The notes under the pieces: model-generated
The model's input: the letters and a program-made list of their open reading frames with translations, nothing else
What the model was told of the DNA's origin: nothing
Database searches by the model: none
Origin: an uncultured Planctomycetaceae bacterium
GTDB lineage: Bacteria > Planctomycetota > Planctomycetia > Pirellulales > UBA1268
Reading direction: 5' to 3'
Length of the DNA stretch: 45,406 bases
Assembly (NCBI GenBank): GCA_903919035.1
Contig: CAIXGY010000204.1
Coordinates: 1 to 45,406, forward strand
Position numbers and translations under genes: made by a program
In this document: one piece after another, positions 16,072-26,368 of the stretch
How the letters are laid out: the number at the start of each line of letters is the position of its first letter
Numbering within the stretch: position 1 is the stretch's first letter

Positions 16072-17760
16072 TCACCTGACGAAGCGCATCCTCGCGAAGT
16101 TGGGAAGGAAGGGCAATCGCAGTTCCCAGGTGCCTATTTTCAGGGGCAGGCTCCAGGCCGTCGGCACGCCGTGCGGCCAGAAGACCGCCAGCGCCCGGCC
16201 GACGATGAGGTGCCGGTCGACGTGATGGAGCGGCCGCTGCGGGGTGCCCCACGCCCGGCTGTCCTTGCTGGCGGCCGAGTTGTCGCCGAGCATGAAGAAC
16301 TGATCCGGCTCGAGCCGGTAGGTGACGCTGGGCGGCTCGGGCAGCGACCCGTTCATGACGTAGCCGTCGCCGCTGGCGATGTAGTAGAGGTCGCGGAGAA
16401 CCCGCAGGCCCGCCACCCGCACGTCGGCGCCACGGGCGGTGATGCCGGCGGGGGCGAGGTCGCCGCGGTCGGTGTCGCCGGGCCGGCCGCCCGTGGCCAC
16501 GGGTCGGGCGGCGCCCGCGGCGGCGACGTTGCCCTCCCAGGTCGTGGCGCCAGTCGTGGCCACCCGACTGCCGTTCACGAACAGCGACAGTTCGTCATCG
16601 ACGTTGGCGAAGAGGACCCGCCAGCGGCCTTTGCCGCGGACGGCGGTTCGCGCCGTCGCGGACACGCCCTCCTGGCCGTCCGCCCGCACGAGCGTGGCGG
16701 TGCCGTCGACGAGATCGAGCGTGCAGGCATGCACGATCCCGGCTTCGACGAGGTCGAGCGTCACACTGCCCGAGCCGCCCCGGCTCTCGAGGTCCACCTC
16801 CACGGCGAGGTCGCCCACCCAGTGATCGCCGTCGATCGGGGCCGGATCGCCCTGGCGTTGCCGCAGCCGGCCCGGTCGACCGTCGTTGTAGGGCTGATGG
16901 TCGCCGATCACGGCGGGTGCTGGCGCGACGGCCGCGGAGCCTCCGGCGGTGATCGAATCCCAGTCGGCCTCGGTCGGCAGGAGCCGGCGGAAGCGGAGCA
17001 TCGCCTCCGCGTCGGGCGGACACGACACCGCGAACGAACGGCCCTCGTCGTCGGTCTTCCAGCCCCCGCCTGCACGACCATCCACGCCAGACCAATCGGT
17101 CCACGCCGTCGGCCAGCCGCCCCGCGCGAGATCCTCCGCCACGTGCCGGCTGTCGTGCACGCACTGCAGCATCGCGAGAAGCGTCGTCGGCGGCTTGCGG
17201 GCGATCCGCTGCGGCCCGTCCCCGCGGGTCGTCCAGATGTCGCCGCCGGCGATCGTCACCGTCTCTTCCGGCAGGCCGACGAGCCGCTTGATGTAGTTGG
17301 TCTTCGCGTCTTCCGGATACTTGAAGACCACGACATCCCACCGGGCGGGTTCGCGAAAATCGTAGGTGAGCTTGTCGACGATGATCCGGTCGCCGTTGAA
17401 CGAGTCGAGCCGCGGATCGGTCCACGCGAGGCCGCGGCGATCGAGGTCATTGATGCGGCCACATGTGGGGCAGTCGGCCCGGGTGGGCGACAGCCGGTCG
17501 TTGATCCGGCCGGCCGCCTCGTCCACCTCGCGACTGCAGCCGACGCGGAACTCCTCGCCGCAGGCCGCGCACACGAGATCCTTGTGGCGGCCCATGAGCG
17601 TGGGCGCCATCGAGCCGGTGGGGATCACGAAGGCCTCGGCCTCGAAGGCCTTGAAGATCAGGGCCAGCGTGAAGGCGACGACGACCGACTCCACCGTCTC
17701 CCGGCCATGGCCGCGGGAATCCCGGACGACGTCTCCGACCCGCGGCGACTGCGACCTCAT
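16072..17760 (-). CDS. lepB: signal peptidase I with two large insertions
   Basis: Membrane serine protease that removes Sec signal peptides. It has 562 residues against roughly 180-320 in most bacteria. A membrane helix at about 25-40 precedes the catalytic serine, Ser50 in IPTGSMAPTL. The general-base lysine is Lys158 in NYIKRLVGLP, and box E is MLGDNSAASKDSRAWG near 520. Insertion one (about 60-115) separates Ser and Lys and carries CAACG and CPTCG pairs, a likely zinc ribbon. Insertion two (about 185-500) includes a laminin-G/concanavalin-like beta region (VEVDLESRGGSGSVTLDLVE, SLFVNGSRV). The ATG at 17760 was chosen because upstream codons are low-complexity Pro/Ala. It is 11 bp from lptB, suggesting an envelope operon. 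Confidence 0.9.
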   Translation of the reverse strand: MRSQSPRVGDVVRDSRGHGRETVESVVVAFTLALIFKAFEAEAFVIPTGSMAPTLMGRHKDLVCAACGEEFRVGCSREVDEAAGRINDRLSPTRADCPTCGRINDLDRRGLAWTDPRLDSFNGDRIIVDKLTYDFREPARWDVVVFKYPEDAKTNYIKRLVGLPEETVTIAGGDIWTTRGDGPQRIARKPPTTLLAMLQCVHDSRHVAEDLARGGWPTAWTDWSGVDGRAGGGWKTDDEGRSFAVSCPPDAEAMLRFRRLLPTEADWDSITAGGSAAVAPAPAVIGDHQPYNDGRPGRLRQRQGDPAPIDGDHWVGDLAVEVDLESRGGSGSVTLDLVEAGIVHACTLDLVDGTATLVRADGQEGVSATARTAVRGKGRWRVLFANVDDELSLFVNGSRVATTGATTWEGNVAAAGAARPVATGGRPGDTDRGDLAPAGITARGADVRVAGLRVLRDLYYIASGDGYVMNGSLPEPPSVTYRLEPDQFFMLGDNSAASKDSRAWGTPQRPLHHVDRHLIVGRALAVFWPHGVPTAWSLPLKIGTWELRLPFLPNFARMRFVR

Positions 17761-17901
17761 CGGCGGTCTACTCCGGCAGGGCCGTGCCGCCGGCGGTGAA
17801 TCTGCCGCCGGTGGCGGCGTCGGCACGGAGGCGGGACGAGGGGGCGCGGCGTGGCATCAGGACTCTCGACATCGGCACTCTACCAGCCGGCGGGCGACCG
17901 G

Positions 17902-18450
17902 TCATCTGCGGAGGAGTTCCTGCACGGTGGCCTCGACGTCGGCATAGGTGAACGGCCGGCCGAGCCGACGGGCGGCATCGTCGTCGTCGAATCGTCGCAC
18001 GAACGCACCATCGGCATTCCAGACGAGCACCGCGGGCACGCTGGTCACGTCGAGCGCGCGATACAGGACGTCGGCCTCATCCCGGCCGAGCATGTTGCCG
18101 ATGCGGCCGGCCCCGACGCTCGCGAGGAAGTCGCGGACCCGCGGCGCGGCCTCCTCCGGCGTGCCGATCCCCTCGTAGTCGAACGACAACGACAGGCAGG
18201 CCACCTCGGGGTGCCGGGCGGCCAGGGCCACGAGCCCGGGAAACTCGCGGACGCACGGCGGGCAGGACGTGCTCCAGCAGTCGAGCACCACGACCCGGCC
18301 CGCGTGGCCCGCGATCGTCGCCATGAGCTCCGCGCGGTCCACGAGCCGCAGGTCGATGGCGGCCGGCTCCGGCCTCGCGCAGCCGCCGATCGCGAGCCCG
18401 GTCCCGATACTGCACAATACCGCGGCGATCACCCTCCGGCGGCCCGCCAT
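17902..18450 (-). CDS. thioredoxin/TlpA-like lipoprotein
   Basis: 182 residues. The n-region MAGRRR, a hydrophobic core and IGGC with Cys24 form a lipobox, so the protein is likely lipid-anchored. A thioredoxin fold follows with the redox motif CWSTSCPPCVREFP (active pair Cys64 and Cys67) and the cis-Pro strand VTSVPAVLVW. It is expected to reduce or oxidise disulfides in periplasmic proteins, perhaps in cytochrome c maturation given the c-type cytochromes in this window (inference). The start codon shares CATG with the divergent SpoU gene. lepB begins 141 bp downstream on the same strand. Confidence 0.85.
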   Translation of the reverse strand: MAGRRRVIAAVLCSIGTGLAIGGCARPEPAAIDLRLVDRAELMATIAGHAGRVVVLDCWSTSCPPCVREFPGLVALAARHPEVACLSLSFDYEGIGTPEEAAPRVRDFLASVGAGRIGNMLGRDEADVLYRALDVTSVPAVLVWNADGAFVRRFDDDDAARRLGRPFTYADVEATVQELLRR

Positions 18451-18952
18451 GACCCGCTTCGCGCACATCCGCCACAAGCCTCCCGAATCGCTCGCCGCGT
18501 CGCGCGAACTCGTCGTCGCGTGCGCGGCCATGCGAAGTCACGTGAACCTCTCGCACATCGTACGGACCTGCGGCTGCTTCGGCATCGCCCGGGTGATCGC
18601 CACCGGCGCCGCCGGGATCCACGGCAAGATCGCCCGCGACGGCGCCGAGAGCGTGGCCCTCGACGTCCATCGCAGCCTGCCGCCGCTGCTCGACCGCCTG
18701 CGGGCCGAGGGGTATGAACTCGTGGGCCTCGAGCAGACGACGGCCTCCGAGCGGCTGTTCACGTTCGCCTTCCGACCGCGGACGGTGCTCGTGATCGGGA
18801 ACGAGCGGGCGGGCCTCGAGCCCGACGTGCTGGCGCGGCTCGACCGTGTGGCCGAGATCCCGATGGCCGGCCGGCCGCACAGCCTCAATGCGGCCACGGC
18901 CGCGGCCATCGCGGTCTACGAATACTGCCGCCAGCATCCGGGGAGCGCATGA
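18449..18952 (+). CDS. SpoU-family RNA 2'-O-methyltransferase
   Basis: 167 residues of the SPOUT (SpoU/TrmH) fold, methylating a ribose 2'-OH in tRNA or rRNA with SAM. Motif 1 is MRSHVNLSHIVRTCGCFGI, motif 2 VLVIGNERAGLEPDVL and motif 3 IPMAGRPHSLNAATAAAIAVYE, which together form the knotted SAM site. The protein lacks any extra N-terminal RNA-binding domain, and the target base is unknown. The start overlaps the divergent thioredoxin gene (CATG at 18448-18451). The stop overlaps the next ATG as ATGA, so the RNase HII-like gene is translationally coupled. Confidence 0.88.
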   Translation: MTRFAHIRHKPPESLAASRELVVACAAMRSHVNLSHIVRTCGCFGIARVIATGAAGIHGKIARDGAESVALDVHRSLPPLLDRLRAEGYELVGLEQTTASERLFTFAFRPRTVLVIGNERAGLEPDVLARLDRVAEIPMAGRPHSLNAATAAAIAVYEYCRQHPGSA

Positions 18953-19884
18953 CGCTCGTGATCGGCACCGACGAGGCGGGCTACGGTCCCAACCTCGGGC
19001 CGCTCGTCGTGGCCGCCACGGCGTGGCGGGTGAACGGCGAGCCCTCGGCGGCGGAGGCGGCGCTCGCGGCCGCGGCGGCCGACGTGCGGCTGGGCACCGG
19101 CCGGCCTCTGTGGGCCGACTCGAAGCTGGTGCTCCGCGGAAGCAGCGGCATGGCGGCGCTCGAGACCGGCGTGCTCGCGGGCATCGCGCTCGCACACGGC
19201 GTGATCACCGGCTGGCCGGCGCTCGCCGCAGCGGTCGCGCTCGGCGACCTGCCTGCGGCCGTCGAGGACCCCGTGCTCGCCGCTGTTGCCCTGCCGGTCG
19301 CGGCCGCGGCGGCCGACGTGGCCGCGACGGCCACCGACGTCCGCGAGCGGCTGGCGGCGCACGGCGTGGAACTCCTCGCGATCCGCGCACGGATCGTGCG
19401 GCCCTGCGAGTTCAACGCGGGCCTCGATCGCGGGCTCAACAAGTCGGATCTGCTCTCGCAGGCCACGCTCGAACTCGCCGCCGGCCTCGCGGCCGGTGCG
19501 ACGGGCGGGGTGCGGGTGTGGTGCGATCGCCACGGCGGCCGGCGCCGCTATGCCGGGCTCGTGGGCCGCCACTTCGGGGCCACGCTCGTGCAGGCGGTCG
19601 AGGAGACCGCGGCGCGGTCGGCCTACGAGGTGCGGGATGCGGACCTGCGGGTCGAGTTCTCGGTCGGCGGCGAGGCCCGCGTGCCGGTGGCACTGGCGAG
19701 CATGACGGCGAAGTATCTCCGCGAGTTGTCGATGCGGGCATTCAATGACCACTGGACGGCGCGGTGCCCGGGGCTCGCGGTGACGGCGGGGTATCCGGTC
19801 GATGCGGCCCGCTGGCGACGCGAGGCGGCGGCGACCGTGGAACGCGACGGCGCGGCGTGGGACACGATCTGGCGCCGGGCGTAA
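18949..19884 (+). CDS. divergent RNase HII-like protein
   Basis: 311 residues. The N-terminus GTDEAGYGPNLGPLVVAA closely parallels the RNase HII/HIII signature (D-E-A-G-R-G-P-x-x-G-P-V), with Asp8 and Glu9 as expected metal ligands. ADSKLV matches the DSK block, VWCDRHGG may supply a further acidic residue, and ASMTAKYLRELSM parallels the SxxAKxxR block. The middle is longer and more Ala-rich than in true RNase HII, and Arg of the GRG motif is Tyr (GYG). It may cleave RNA in RNA-DNA hybrids or be a repurposed paralogue. It is coupled to the SpoU gene by an ATGA overlap, which suggests a nucleic-acid metabolism pair. Confidence 0.72.
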   Translation: MTLVIGTDEAGYGPNLGPLVVAATAWRVNGEPSAAEAALAAAAADVRLGTGRPLWADSKLVLRGSSGMAALETGVLAGIALAHGVITGWPALAAAVALGDLPAAVEDPVLAAVALPVAAAAADVAATATDVRERLAAHGVELLAIRARIVRPCEFNAGLDRGLNKSDLLSQATLELAAGLAAGATGGVRVWCDRHGGRRRYAGLVGRHFGATLVQAVEETAARSAYEVRDADLRVEFSVGGEARVPVALASMTAKYLRELSMRAFNDHWTARCPGLAVTAGYPVDAARWRREAAATVERDGAAWDTIWRRA

Positions 19885-19940
19885 TACGGCTCATACGGAT
19901 TCCACGTGATCCTCGCGCGTCACCGCGCCTGTCCCGGCGT

Positions 19941-20097
19941 CGGGGAGGCCCGTGCCGTCTCGCTCGGACGTTCGCGACGGGCTTCGTGCCCGTCGCTCAC
20001 TCGATGCTGCCCTCGCTTCGCAATCCTTGCTGCGCTCGGCCAGCAACGCCGGCTCGACGGCACGGGCATCCCCGAGCCGGTTGGGCCGAAAGGCCGG
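19941..20097. repeat. imperfect palindromic intergenic repeat (copy 1)
   Basis: Arms at about 19941-19962 and 20053-20074 are imperfect inverted copies (CCCGTGCCGTCTCG on the left, CTCGACGGCACGGGC on the right). The interior has CTTGCTGCGCTCGGC at 20026-20040, which recurs inverted at 39431-39445. The right flank holds the decamer CCGGTTGGGC (20077-20086) and an exact inverted 19-mer shared with 34878-34896. This fills most of the 258-bp gap before sixA. No gene is visible in it. Confidence 0.6.
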
Positions 20098-20142
20098 CCG
20101 TGCAGTCTTGTCGCCGCCGATCCGGGTGTTCACAATCACGGC

Positions 20143-20631
20143 ATGCCGGTGCTCACCACGCGTCTTTATGTCGTTCGCCACGCCACCGCCGAGGACATCG
20201 GCAGCGATGGCTCCGACCACGCGCGGCGACTGACGAAGAAGGGCCGCAAGGCGTTCGCGCGACTGGTGCGCCAGTTGGCTGCCGCCGGCATGGATGTCGA
20301 TCTCGTCGCCACCAGCCCGCTCGTGCGGGCCCGCGAGACCGCCGACATCCTCGCCGACGAACTCGGCTGCCGGAGGGTCGAGTTGGTGGATGCCCTGGCG
20401 CCGGCCTCGAACTGGCAGTCTCTCGTGGAGTGGACCGTGCAGCAGGACGCCGCCCGCGTGGCCTGGGTGGGGCACGCACCCTGCGTGGGGCGGCTGGTGG
20501 CCCTGTCGATCGGCGACGGCTCCGCGGCGATCCGCATGCAGAAGGGGGCCGTGGCCGCGATCCGCCTCGACGACGGTCCCGGGCAGCCGGGCGAACTGGA
20601 GTGGCTGGCGACACCCGATCTCGCGGGCTGA
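20143..20631 (+). CDS. sixA: phosphohistidine phosphatase SixA-like
   Basis: 162 residues of the histidine phosphatase superfamily. The catalytic RHA motif is YVVRHATAED (Arg12, His13). The second Arg lies in SPLVRARETADIL and the second His in WVGHAPCVGRL. The length and the compact core match SixA, which dephosphorylates phosphohistidine in phosphotransfer proteins; the substrate here is unknown. The ATG at 20143 starts the conserved strand, and the frame upstream lies in the palindromic repeat and is not coding. Confidence 0.85.
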   Translation: MPVLTTRLYVVRHATAEDIGSDGSDHARRLTKKGRKAFARLVRQLAAAGMDVDLVATSPLVRARETADILADELGCRRVELVDALAPASNWQSLVEWTVQQDAARVAWVGHAPCVGRLVALSIGDGSAAIRMQKGAVAAIRLDDGPGQPGELEWLATPDLAG

Positions 20632-20750
20632 CGACCGGCACCCCGCCACCACGGCCTCGAGTCTCCACGACCCCCCGGTTTCGGTCTACACTTCCATGCT
20701 CCGGCCGCGGCGTCGCCGTGCCGGACTCAGCCAGCGACCGCCCAGCCCCG

Positions 20751-20755
20751 AGGAG
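20751..20755 (+). promoter_or_regulatory. ribosome binding site deciding a GTG start
   Basis: AGGAG at 20751-20755 sits 8 nt before the GTG at 20764. An in-frame GTG at 20755 would overlap this Shine-Dalgarno, so 20764 is the better start for the lipoprotein peroxidase. Confidence 0.6.
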
Positions 20756-20763
20756 TGCCGATC

Positions 20764-22303
<1,540 letters not shown>

Positions 22304-22314
<11 letters not shown>

Positions 22315-23329
22315 CCTCCTGCCGCTCGCCGCAGCGACACGTCCGCTCTACGCGGGAGTCGATCTCGGTGGCACGAACATCAAGACCGCCCTCGTCGACG
22401 ACGCGGGGCGGGTGGTCGCCTTCCGATCGGAGCCGACGCTCGCCACGCGTGGCCCGGAGGACGCGGCAGCCCGGATGGGTCGAGGTGTGATCGCGCTGGC
22501 GGCCGACGTGGGACTCGGACCGGGCGATGTCGCCCGCGTGGGCCTCGGGTCGCCCGGCCCGCTCGACATTCCGGCGGGCACGATCGTGCGGGCCGGCAAC
22601 CTGCCCGACTGGGACGGGTTTCCGCTGCGCGACCGCGTGAGCGCCCACTGCGGCCGGCCGGTGACGTTCGCCAACGATGCCAACGCAGCCGGCTACGGGG
22701 AGTTTTGGGTCGGCTCGGCGCGGGGCCTCGGCAGTCTCGTGATGCTCACGCTCGGCACCGGCGTCGGTGGCGGGATCATCATCTCCGACGTGAACGTGGA
22801 GGGTGAGCACAGCCACGGCTCCGAGTGCGGCCACATCCTCGTCGATCCCGGGCCCGAGGCCCGGGCCTGCCCGTGTGGCCAGCCTGGCCACCTCGAGGCC
22901 TACTGCAGCGCCACCTCGCTCGTGGCCATCGCCCGCGAGCGGCTGGCAGCGGGGGCGGCGGGGCCGCTCGCCGCCGCGGTGGCCGACGGCGAGGAGCTCA
23001 CGACGCTGCTGCTCGGCCGGATGGCGGCCGCGGGCGACGCCACGGCACGGGACGTGATCCTCGAGGCCGCCCGCTGGCTGGGCATCGGCATCGTCACGTT
23101 CATGCACACGATCGATCCCGCCGCGGTCGTCATCGGCGGGGCGATGACCTTCGGAGGCGAGGCGGATCCGGTGGGGAGACTGTTCATCGAGCGGGTCCGC
23201 GCGGAGGTCCGGGCCCGGGCGTTTCCGCTGCTGGCCGAGCGGACGCCGATCCGCTACGCCATGCTCGGCGGCGACGCCGGCTCGATCGGCGCCGCGGGCC
23301 TGGCCCGCCTCGACCACCGGCGCGGGTAG
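22304..23329 (+). CDS. ROK-family sugar kinase, probably glucokinase
   Basis: 341 residues. It has the ATP-binding DLGGTNIKTALVD (about 20-32), the ROK sugar-binding block FANDANAAGYGE with the catalytic Asp, LTLGTGVGGGIII, and EGEHSHGSECGHI with Glu and His for sugar contact. The zinc site reads CPCGQPGHLEAY, so the usual third Cys (GCxE) is His. The C-terminal GGAMTFGG completes the actin-like ATPase fold. It probably phosphorylates glucose or a related hexose or hexosamine; no operator-binding domain is present. It overlaps the peroxidase gene by 11 bp and ends 9 bp before lepA, so the three may be one transcript. Confidence 0.87.
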
Positions 23330-23338
23330 GATTGCGGC

Positions 23339-25150
23339 ATGACCATCGACTGCAAGCACATCCGCAACTTCTCGATCATCGCCCACATCGACCACGGCAA
23401 GAGCACGCTCGCCGACCGGCTGCTCGAACGCACCGGCACCGTGGACAAGCGCCAGCTCAAGGAGCAGATGCTCGACGACATGGAGCTCGAGCGGCAGCGG
23501 GGCATCACGATCAAGGCCCGCGCCGTGCGGATGGAATACCGACACCAGGGCGAAGTCTACGAGCTCAACCTCATCGACACGCCCGGCCACGTCGATTTCC
23601 ACTACGAGGTCTCCCGCAGCCTCGCGTGCTGCGAGGGAGCGGTGCTGCTCGTCGACGCCTTCCAGGGCGTCGAGGCGCAGACCGTGGCCAACGCCTACGC
23701 GGCCCTCAACCAGAACCTCGCGATCGTGCCGGTGATCAACAAGGTGGATCTCGTCCATGCCCGGGTCGACGAGGTGCTCCTGGAGATGGAGCAGAGCCTG
23801 GCGATCGACGCCTCCGAGGTCATCAAGGCCAGCGCCAAGACGGGCATCGGGATCGACGAGCTCCTCGGGGCGATCGTGGAGCGCATTCCCGCGCCGCAGG
23901 GCGACCCCGCCGCCACGCTCAAGGCGATGATCTTCGACAGCCACTATGACAGCTACCGGGGCGCGATCACCTACGTACGGCTCATCGACGGCACGATCAA
24001 GAAGGGGCAGAAGATCCGCTTCCTGCGGACCGGCGCCACCCATGACGTGCTCGAGCTGGGCCAGTTCGTGCCGCAGCGCCGCGCCTGCGACGAGCTCGTG
24101 GCCGGTCAGGTGGGCTACCTCGTCTGCAACATCAAGGACGTGAAGCAGGTCCACATCGGCGACACGGTGACGATCCCCGGCGACCAGGGGGTCGCGGCCC
24201 TGGCGGGCTACAAGCCACCGCAGCGGATGGTCTATTGCGGGCTCTATCCGAGCGAGGGGGAGAATTTCGAGGAGCTGCGGGACGCGCTGGAGAAGCTCGC
24301 CATCAACGACCCCTCGTTCGAGTATCAGCCCGAGAGTTCCGAGGCCCTCGGCTTCGGCTTCCGCTGCGGATTCCTGGGGCTTCTCCACATGGAGATCATC
24401 CAGCAGCGGCTCGAACAGGAGGCCGATCTCGACCTCGTGCAGACGGCGCCGAACGTCACCTACCAGATCCTGAAGTCCGACGGCGAGACGATCGAGATCA
24501 CGAACCCCCAGGACGTGCCGGAGTCGGGGCAGATCGAGGAGTTTCGCCAGCCCATCGTGCGGACCAACTTCCTCGTGCCGGTCGACTACATCGGCCCGAT
24601 CATGCAGATGTGCACCGACCGGCGGGGGACCTACCTCAAGACCGAGTACCTGTCGCCCACGCGGGCCATGCTCTCCTTCGACCTGCCGCTGGCCGAGGTG
24701 ATCTACGACCTCCACGACAAGCTCAAGAGCGTGACCCGCGGCTACGGCACGATGGACTACGAGCTGGTGGGCTATTTCCCCGCGGACCTGGTGCGGCTCG
24801 ACATCCTCGTGGGGGGCAAGAAGGTCGATGCCCTGTCGATCATCTGCGACCGCCGCGACGCCGACCGGCGCGGCCGGGCGATCGTCAAGAAGCTCCGCGG
24901 CGAGATCGACCGGCACATGTTCGAGATCGCCCTCCAGGCGGCGATCGGCACGAAGGTGATCGCCCGCGAGACGATCTCCGCGATGCGGAAGAACGTGACG
25001 GCCAAATGCTACGGCGGCGACATCTCCCGCAAGAAGAAGCTCTGGGCGAAGCAGAAGGAAGGCAAGAAGCGGATGAAGAGCATCGGCTCGGTCGACATCC
25101 CGCAGAAGGCCTTCATGGCGGTGCTCGACACGGGTGCCGAGCGGCAGTGA
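23339..25150 (+). CDS. lepA: elongation factor 4 (LepA), back-translocating GTPase
   Basis: 603 residues, the usual length. The G domain carries G1 AHIDHGKST (about 15-23), G2 RGITIKA, G3 DTPGHVDF, G4 NKVD and G5 SAKTGIG. EF-G-like domains II, III and V follow (EALGFGFRCGFLGLLHMEI is highly characteristic). The LepA-specific C-terminal domain ends in KKLWAKQKEGKKRMKSIGSV. It acts on stalled or misassembled ribosomes in the cytoplasm. The start immediately precedes the conserved IRNFSIIAHIDHGK block. Confidence 0.97.
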   Translation: MTIDCKHIRNFSIIAHIDHGKSTLADRLLERTGTVDKRQLKEQMLDDMELERQRGITIKARAVRMEYRHQGEVYELNLIDTPGHVDFHYEVSRSLACCEGAVLLVDAFQGVEAQTVANAYAALNQNLAIVPVINKVDLVHARVDEVLLEMEQSLAIDASEVIKASAKTGIGIDELLGAIVERIPAPQGDPAATLKAMIFDSHYDSYRGAITYVRLIDGTIKKGQKIRFLRTGATHDVLELGQFVPQRRACDELVAGQVGYLVCNIKDVKQVHIGDTVTIPGDQGVAALAGYKPPQRMVYCGLYPSEGENFEELRDALEKLAINDPSFEYQPESSEALGFGFRCGFLGLLHMEIIQQRLEQEADLDLVQTAPNVTYQILKSDGETIEITNPQDVPESGQIEEFRQPIVRTNFLVPVDYIGPIMQMCTDRRGTYLKTEYLSPTRAMLSFDLPLAEVIYDLHDKLKSVTRGYGTMDYELVGYFPADLVRLDILVGGKKVDALSIICDRRDADRRGRAIVKKLRGEIDRHMFEIALQAAIGTKVIARETISAMRKNVTAKCYGGDISRKKKLWAKQKEGKKRMKSIGSVDIPQKAFMAVLDTGAERQ

Positions 25151-25180
25151 CAGGTCCCCGGCCGGTATGATCCGTCCGCC

Positions 25181-26368
25181 GTGATCCGCCCGCCACCATC
25201 CCCGCCGCCGCTCCCGCCCGCCGTGCGCGCGCTCGGCTGGACGAGCTTCCTCACCGACTTCTCGAGCGAGGCGATCTACCCGCTCCTGCCCGCATTCATC
25301 CGCGGGATCGGTGGCACGAGCCTCGAGGTCGGCCTGGTCGACGGTCTGGCGAATGCCGTCGCCGCGCTCGCCCGCCTGCCGGCGGGCATCGTGTCGGACC
25401 GGATCGGCCGCCGCCCGCTCGTGCTTGTCGGCTACGGGCTCTCCGCGGTCGTGCGGCCGCTGATGGGATTCGTGGCGGCGCCCGCGGGCGTGCTGCTCGT
25501 GCGGGCCGCCGATCGGCTGGGCAAGGGCATCCGGTCGGCCCCGCGCGACGCGCTGGTCACCGATCTGGCGGCGGCCGAGATCCGCGGCCGCGCCTTCGGC
25601 CACATCCGTGCGCTCGACCACGCGGGCGCGGCGCTCGGGCCCCTCGCGGCCACGGCGTTTCTGCTGGTCTGCCCCGGCCGCGAGCGGTCGCTGTTCCTGC
25701 TCACGCTCCTGCCGGGTCTGGCCACGCTCGGCGTGATCTGGCGGTTTGTGCACGACCCTCCGGGGCGGCCGATGGCCCGCCCGGCTGTGAAGCCGGCCCG
25801 GCTCACAAAGCCACAGGCGGTGCTCCTCGGGGCCGTCGCCGTGTGGGCCCTGGGGGCGTCGAGCGAGCAGTTTTTGCTCCTGCGGGCCGGAGATCTCGGG
25901 GTGCGGGCCGAGTTGGTGCCGCTGGTGTGGTTGGGCGTGAGTCTTGCGAAGAGCGGTGCGGCGCTCGTCGCCGGACGGCTGGCCGATGACCGTCGGCCAG
26001 CGACCGTGCTGGCATGCGGGTGGCTGCTGTTCGCGGCCGCCTACGCCGGCCTCGCCGTCAGCGGCAGCCTTTCCACGACGCTGCCGCTCCTGGTGGCCGT
26101 GGGCGTCGCCTCCGGCTTCGCGGAGCCGGCCGAGCGGGCCCTCGTGGCGACGCTGGCGCCGGCCGGTGGGCAGGGGGGCGCCTTCGGCTGGTATGCGCTC
26201 GTGCAGGGATTGATGGCGCTGCCGGCCGGCCTGCTTGCGGGCTGGCTCTGGGGCCATGGTGCCGATGGGCCGGGACTCGCCTTCGCCGCCACGGCGGTCC
26301 TCGCTCTCGCGGCGTGCGGCCTCCTGGCCGGCCTCCACCGCGTCACTGGTTGGCGAACCGCGGGATGA
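25181..26368 (+). CDS. MFS transporter
   Basis: 395 residues with about 11-12 hydrophobic helices. The N-terminal segment SFLTDFSSEAIYPLLPAF and the loop motif GIVSDRIGRRPLVLVG (MFS motif A between helices 2 and 3) identify the family, and DRLGKGIRSAPRDALV is typical of the subgroup related to YfkL/Bmr-like drug or unknown-solute carriers in planctomycetes and proteobacteria. The substrate is unknown. The start is the GTG at 25181; the nearby ATG at 25167 meets a stop after five codons. The last 26 bp overlap the convergent rseP gene. Confidence 0.85.
   Translation: MIRPPPSPPPLPPAVRALGWTSFLTDFSSEAIYPLLPAFIRGIGGTSLEVGLVDGLANAVAALARLPAGIVSDRIGRRPLVLVGYGLSAVVRPLMGFVAAPAGVLLVRAADRLGKGIRSAPRDALVTDLAAAEIRGRAFGHIRALDHAGAALGPLAATAFLLVCPGRERSLFLLTLLPGLATLGVIWRFVHDPPGRPMARPAVKPARLTKPQAVLLGAVAVWALGASSEQFLLLRAGDLGVRAELVPLVWLGVSLAKSGAALVAGRLADDRRPATVLACGWLLFAAAYAGLAVSGSLSTTLPLLVAVGVASGFAEPAERALVATLAPAGGQGGAFGWYALVQGLMALPAGLLAGWLWGHGADGPGLAFAATAVLALAACGLLAGLHRVTGWRTAG

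Noticed and set aside
19906-20142. N-terminal extension of sixA
   Set aside because: It translates the palindromic intergenic repeat, and the conserved strand starts at 20143.
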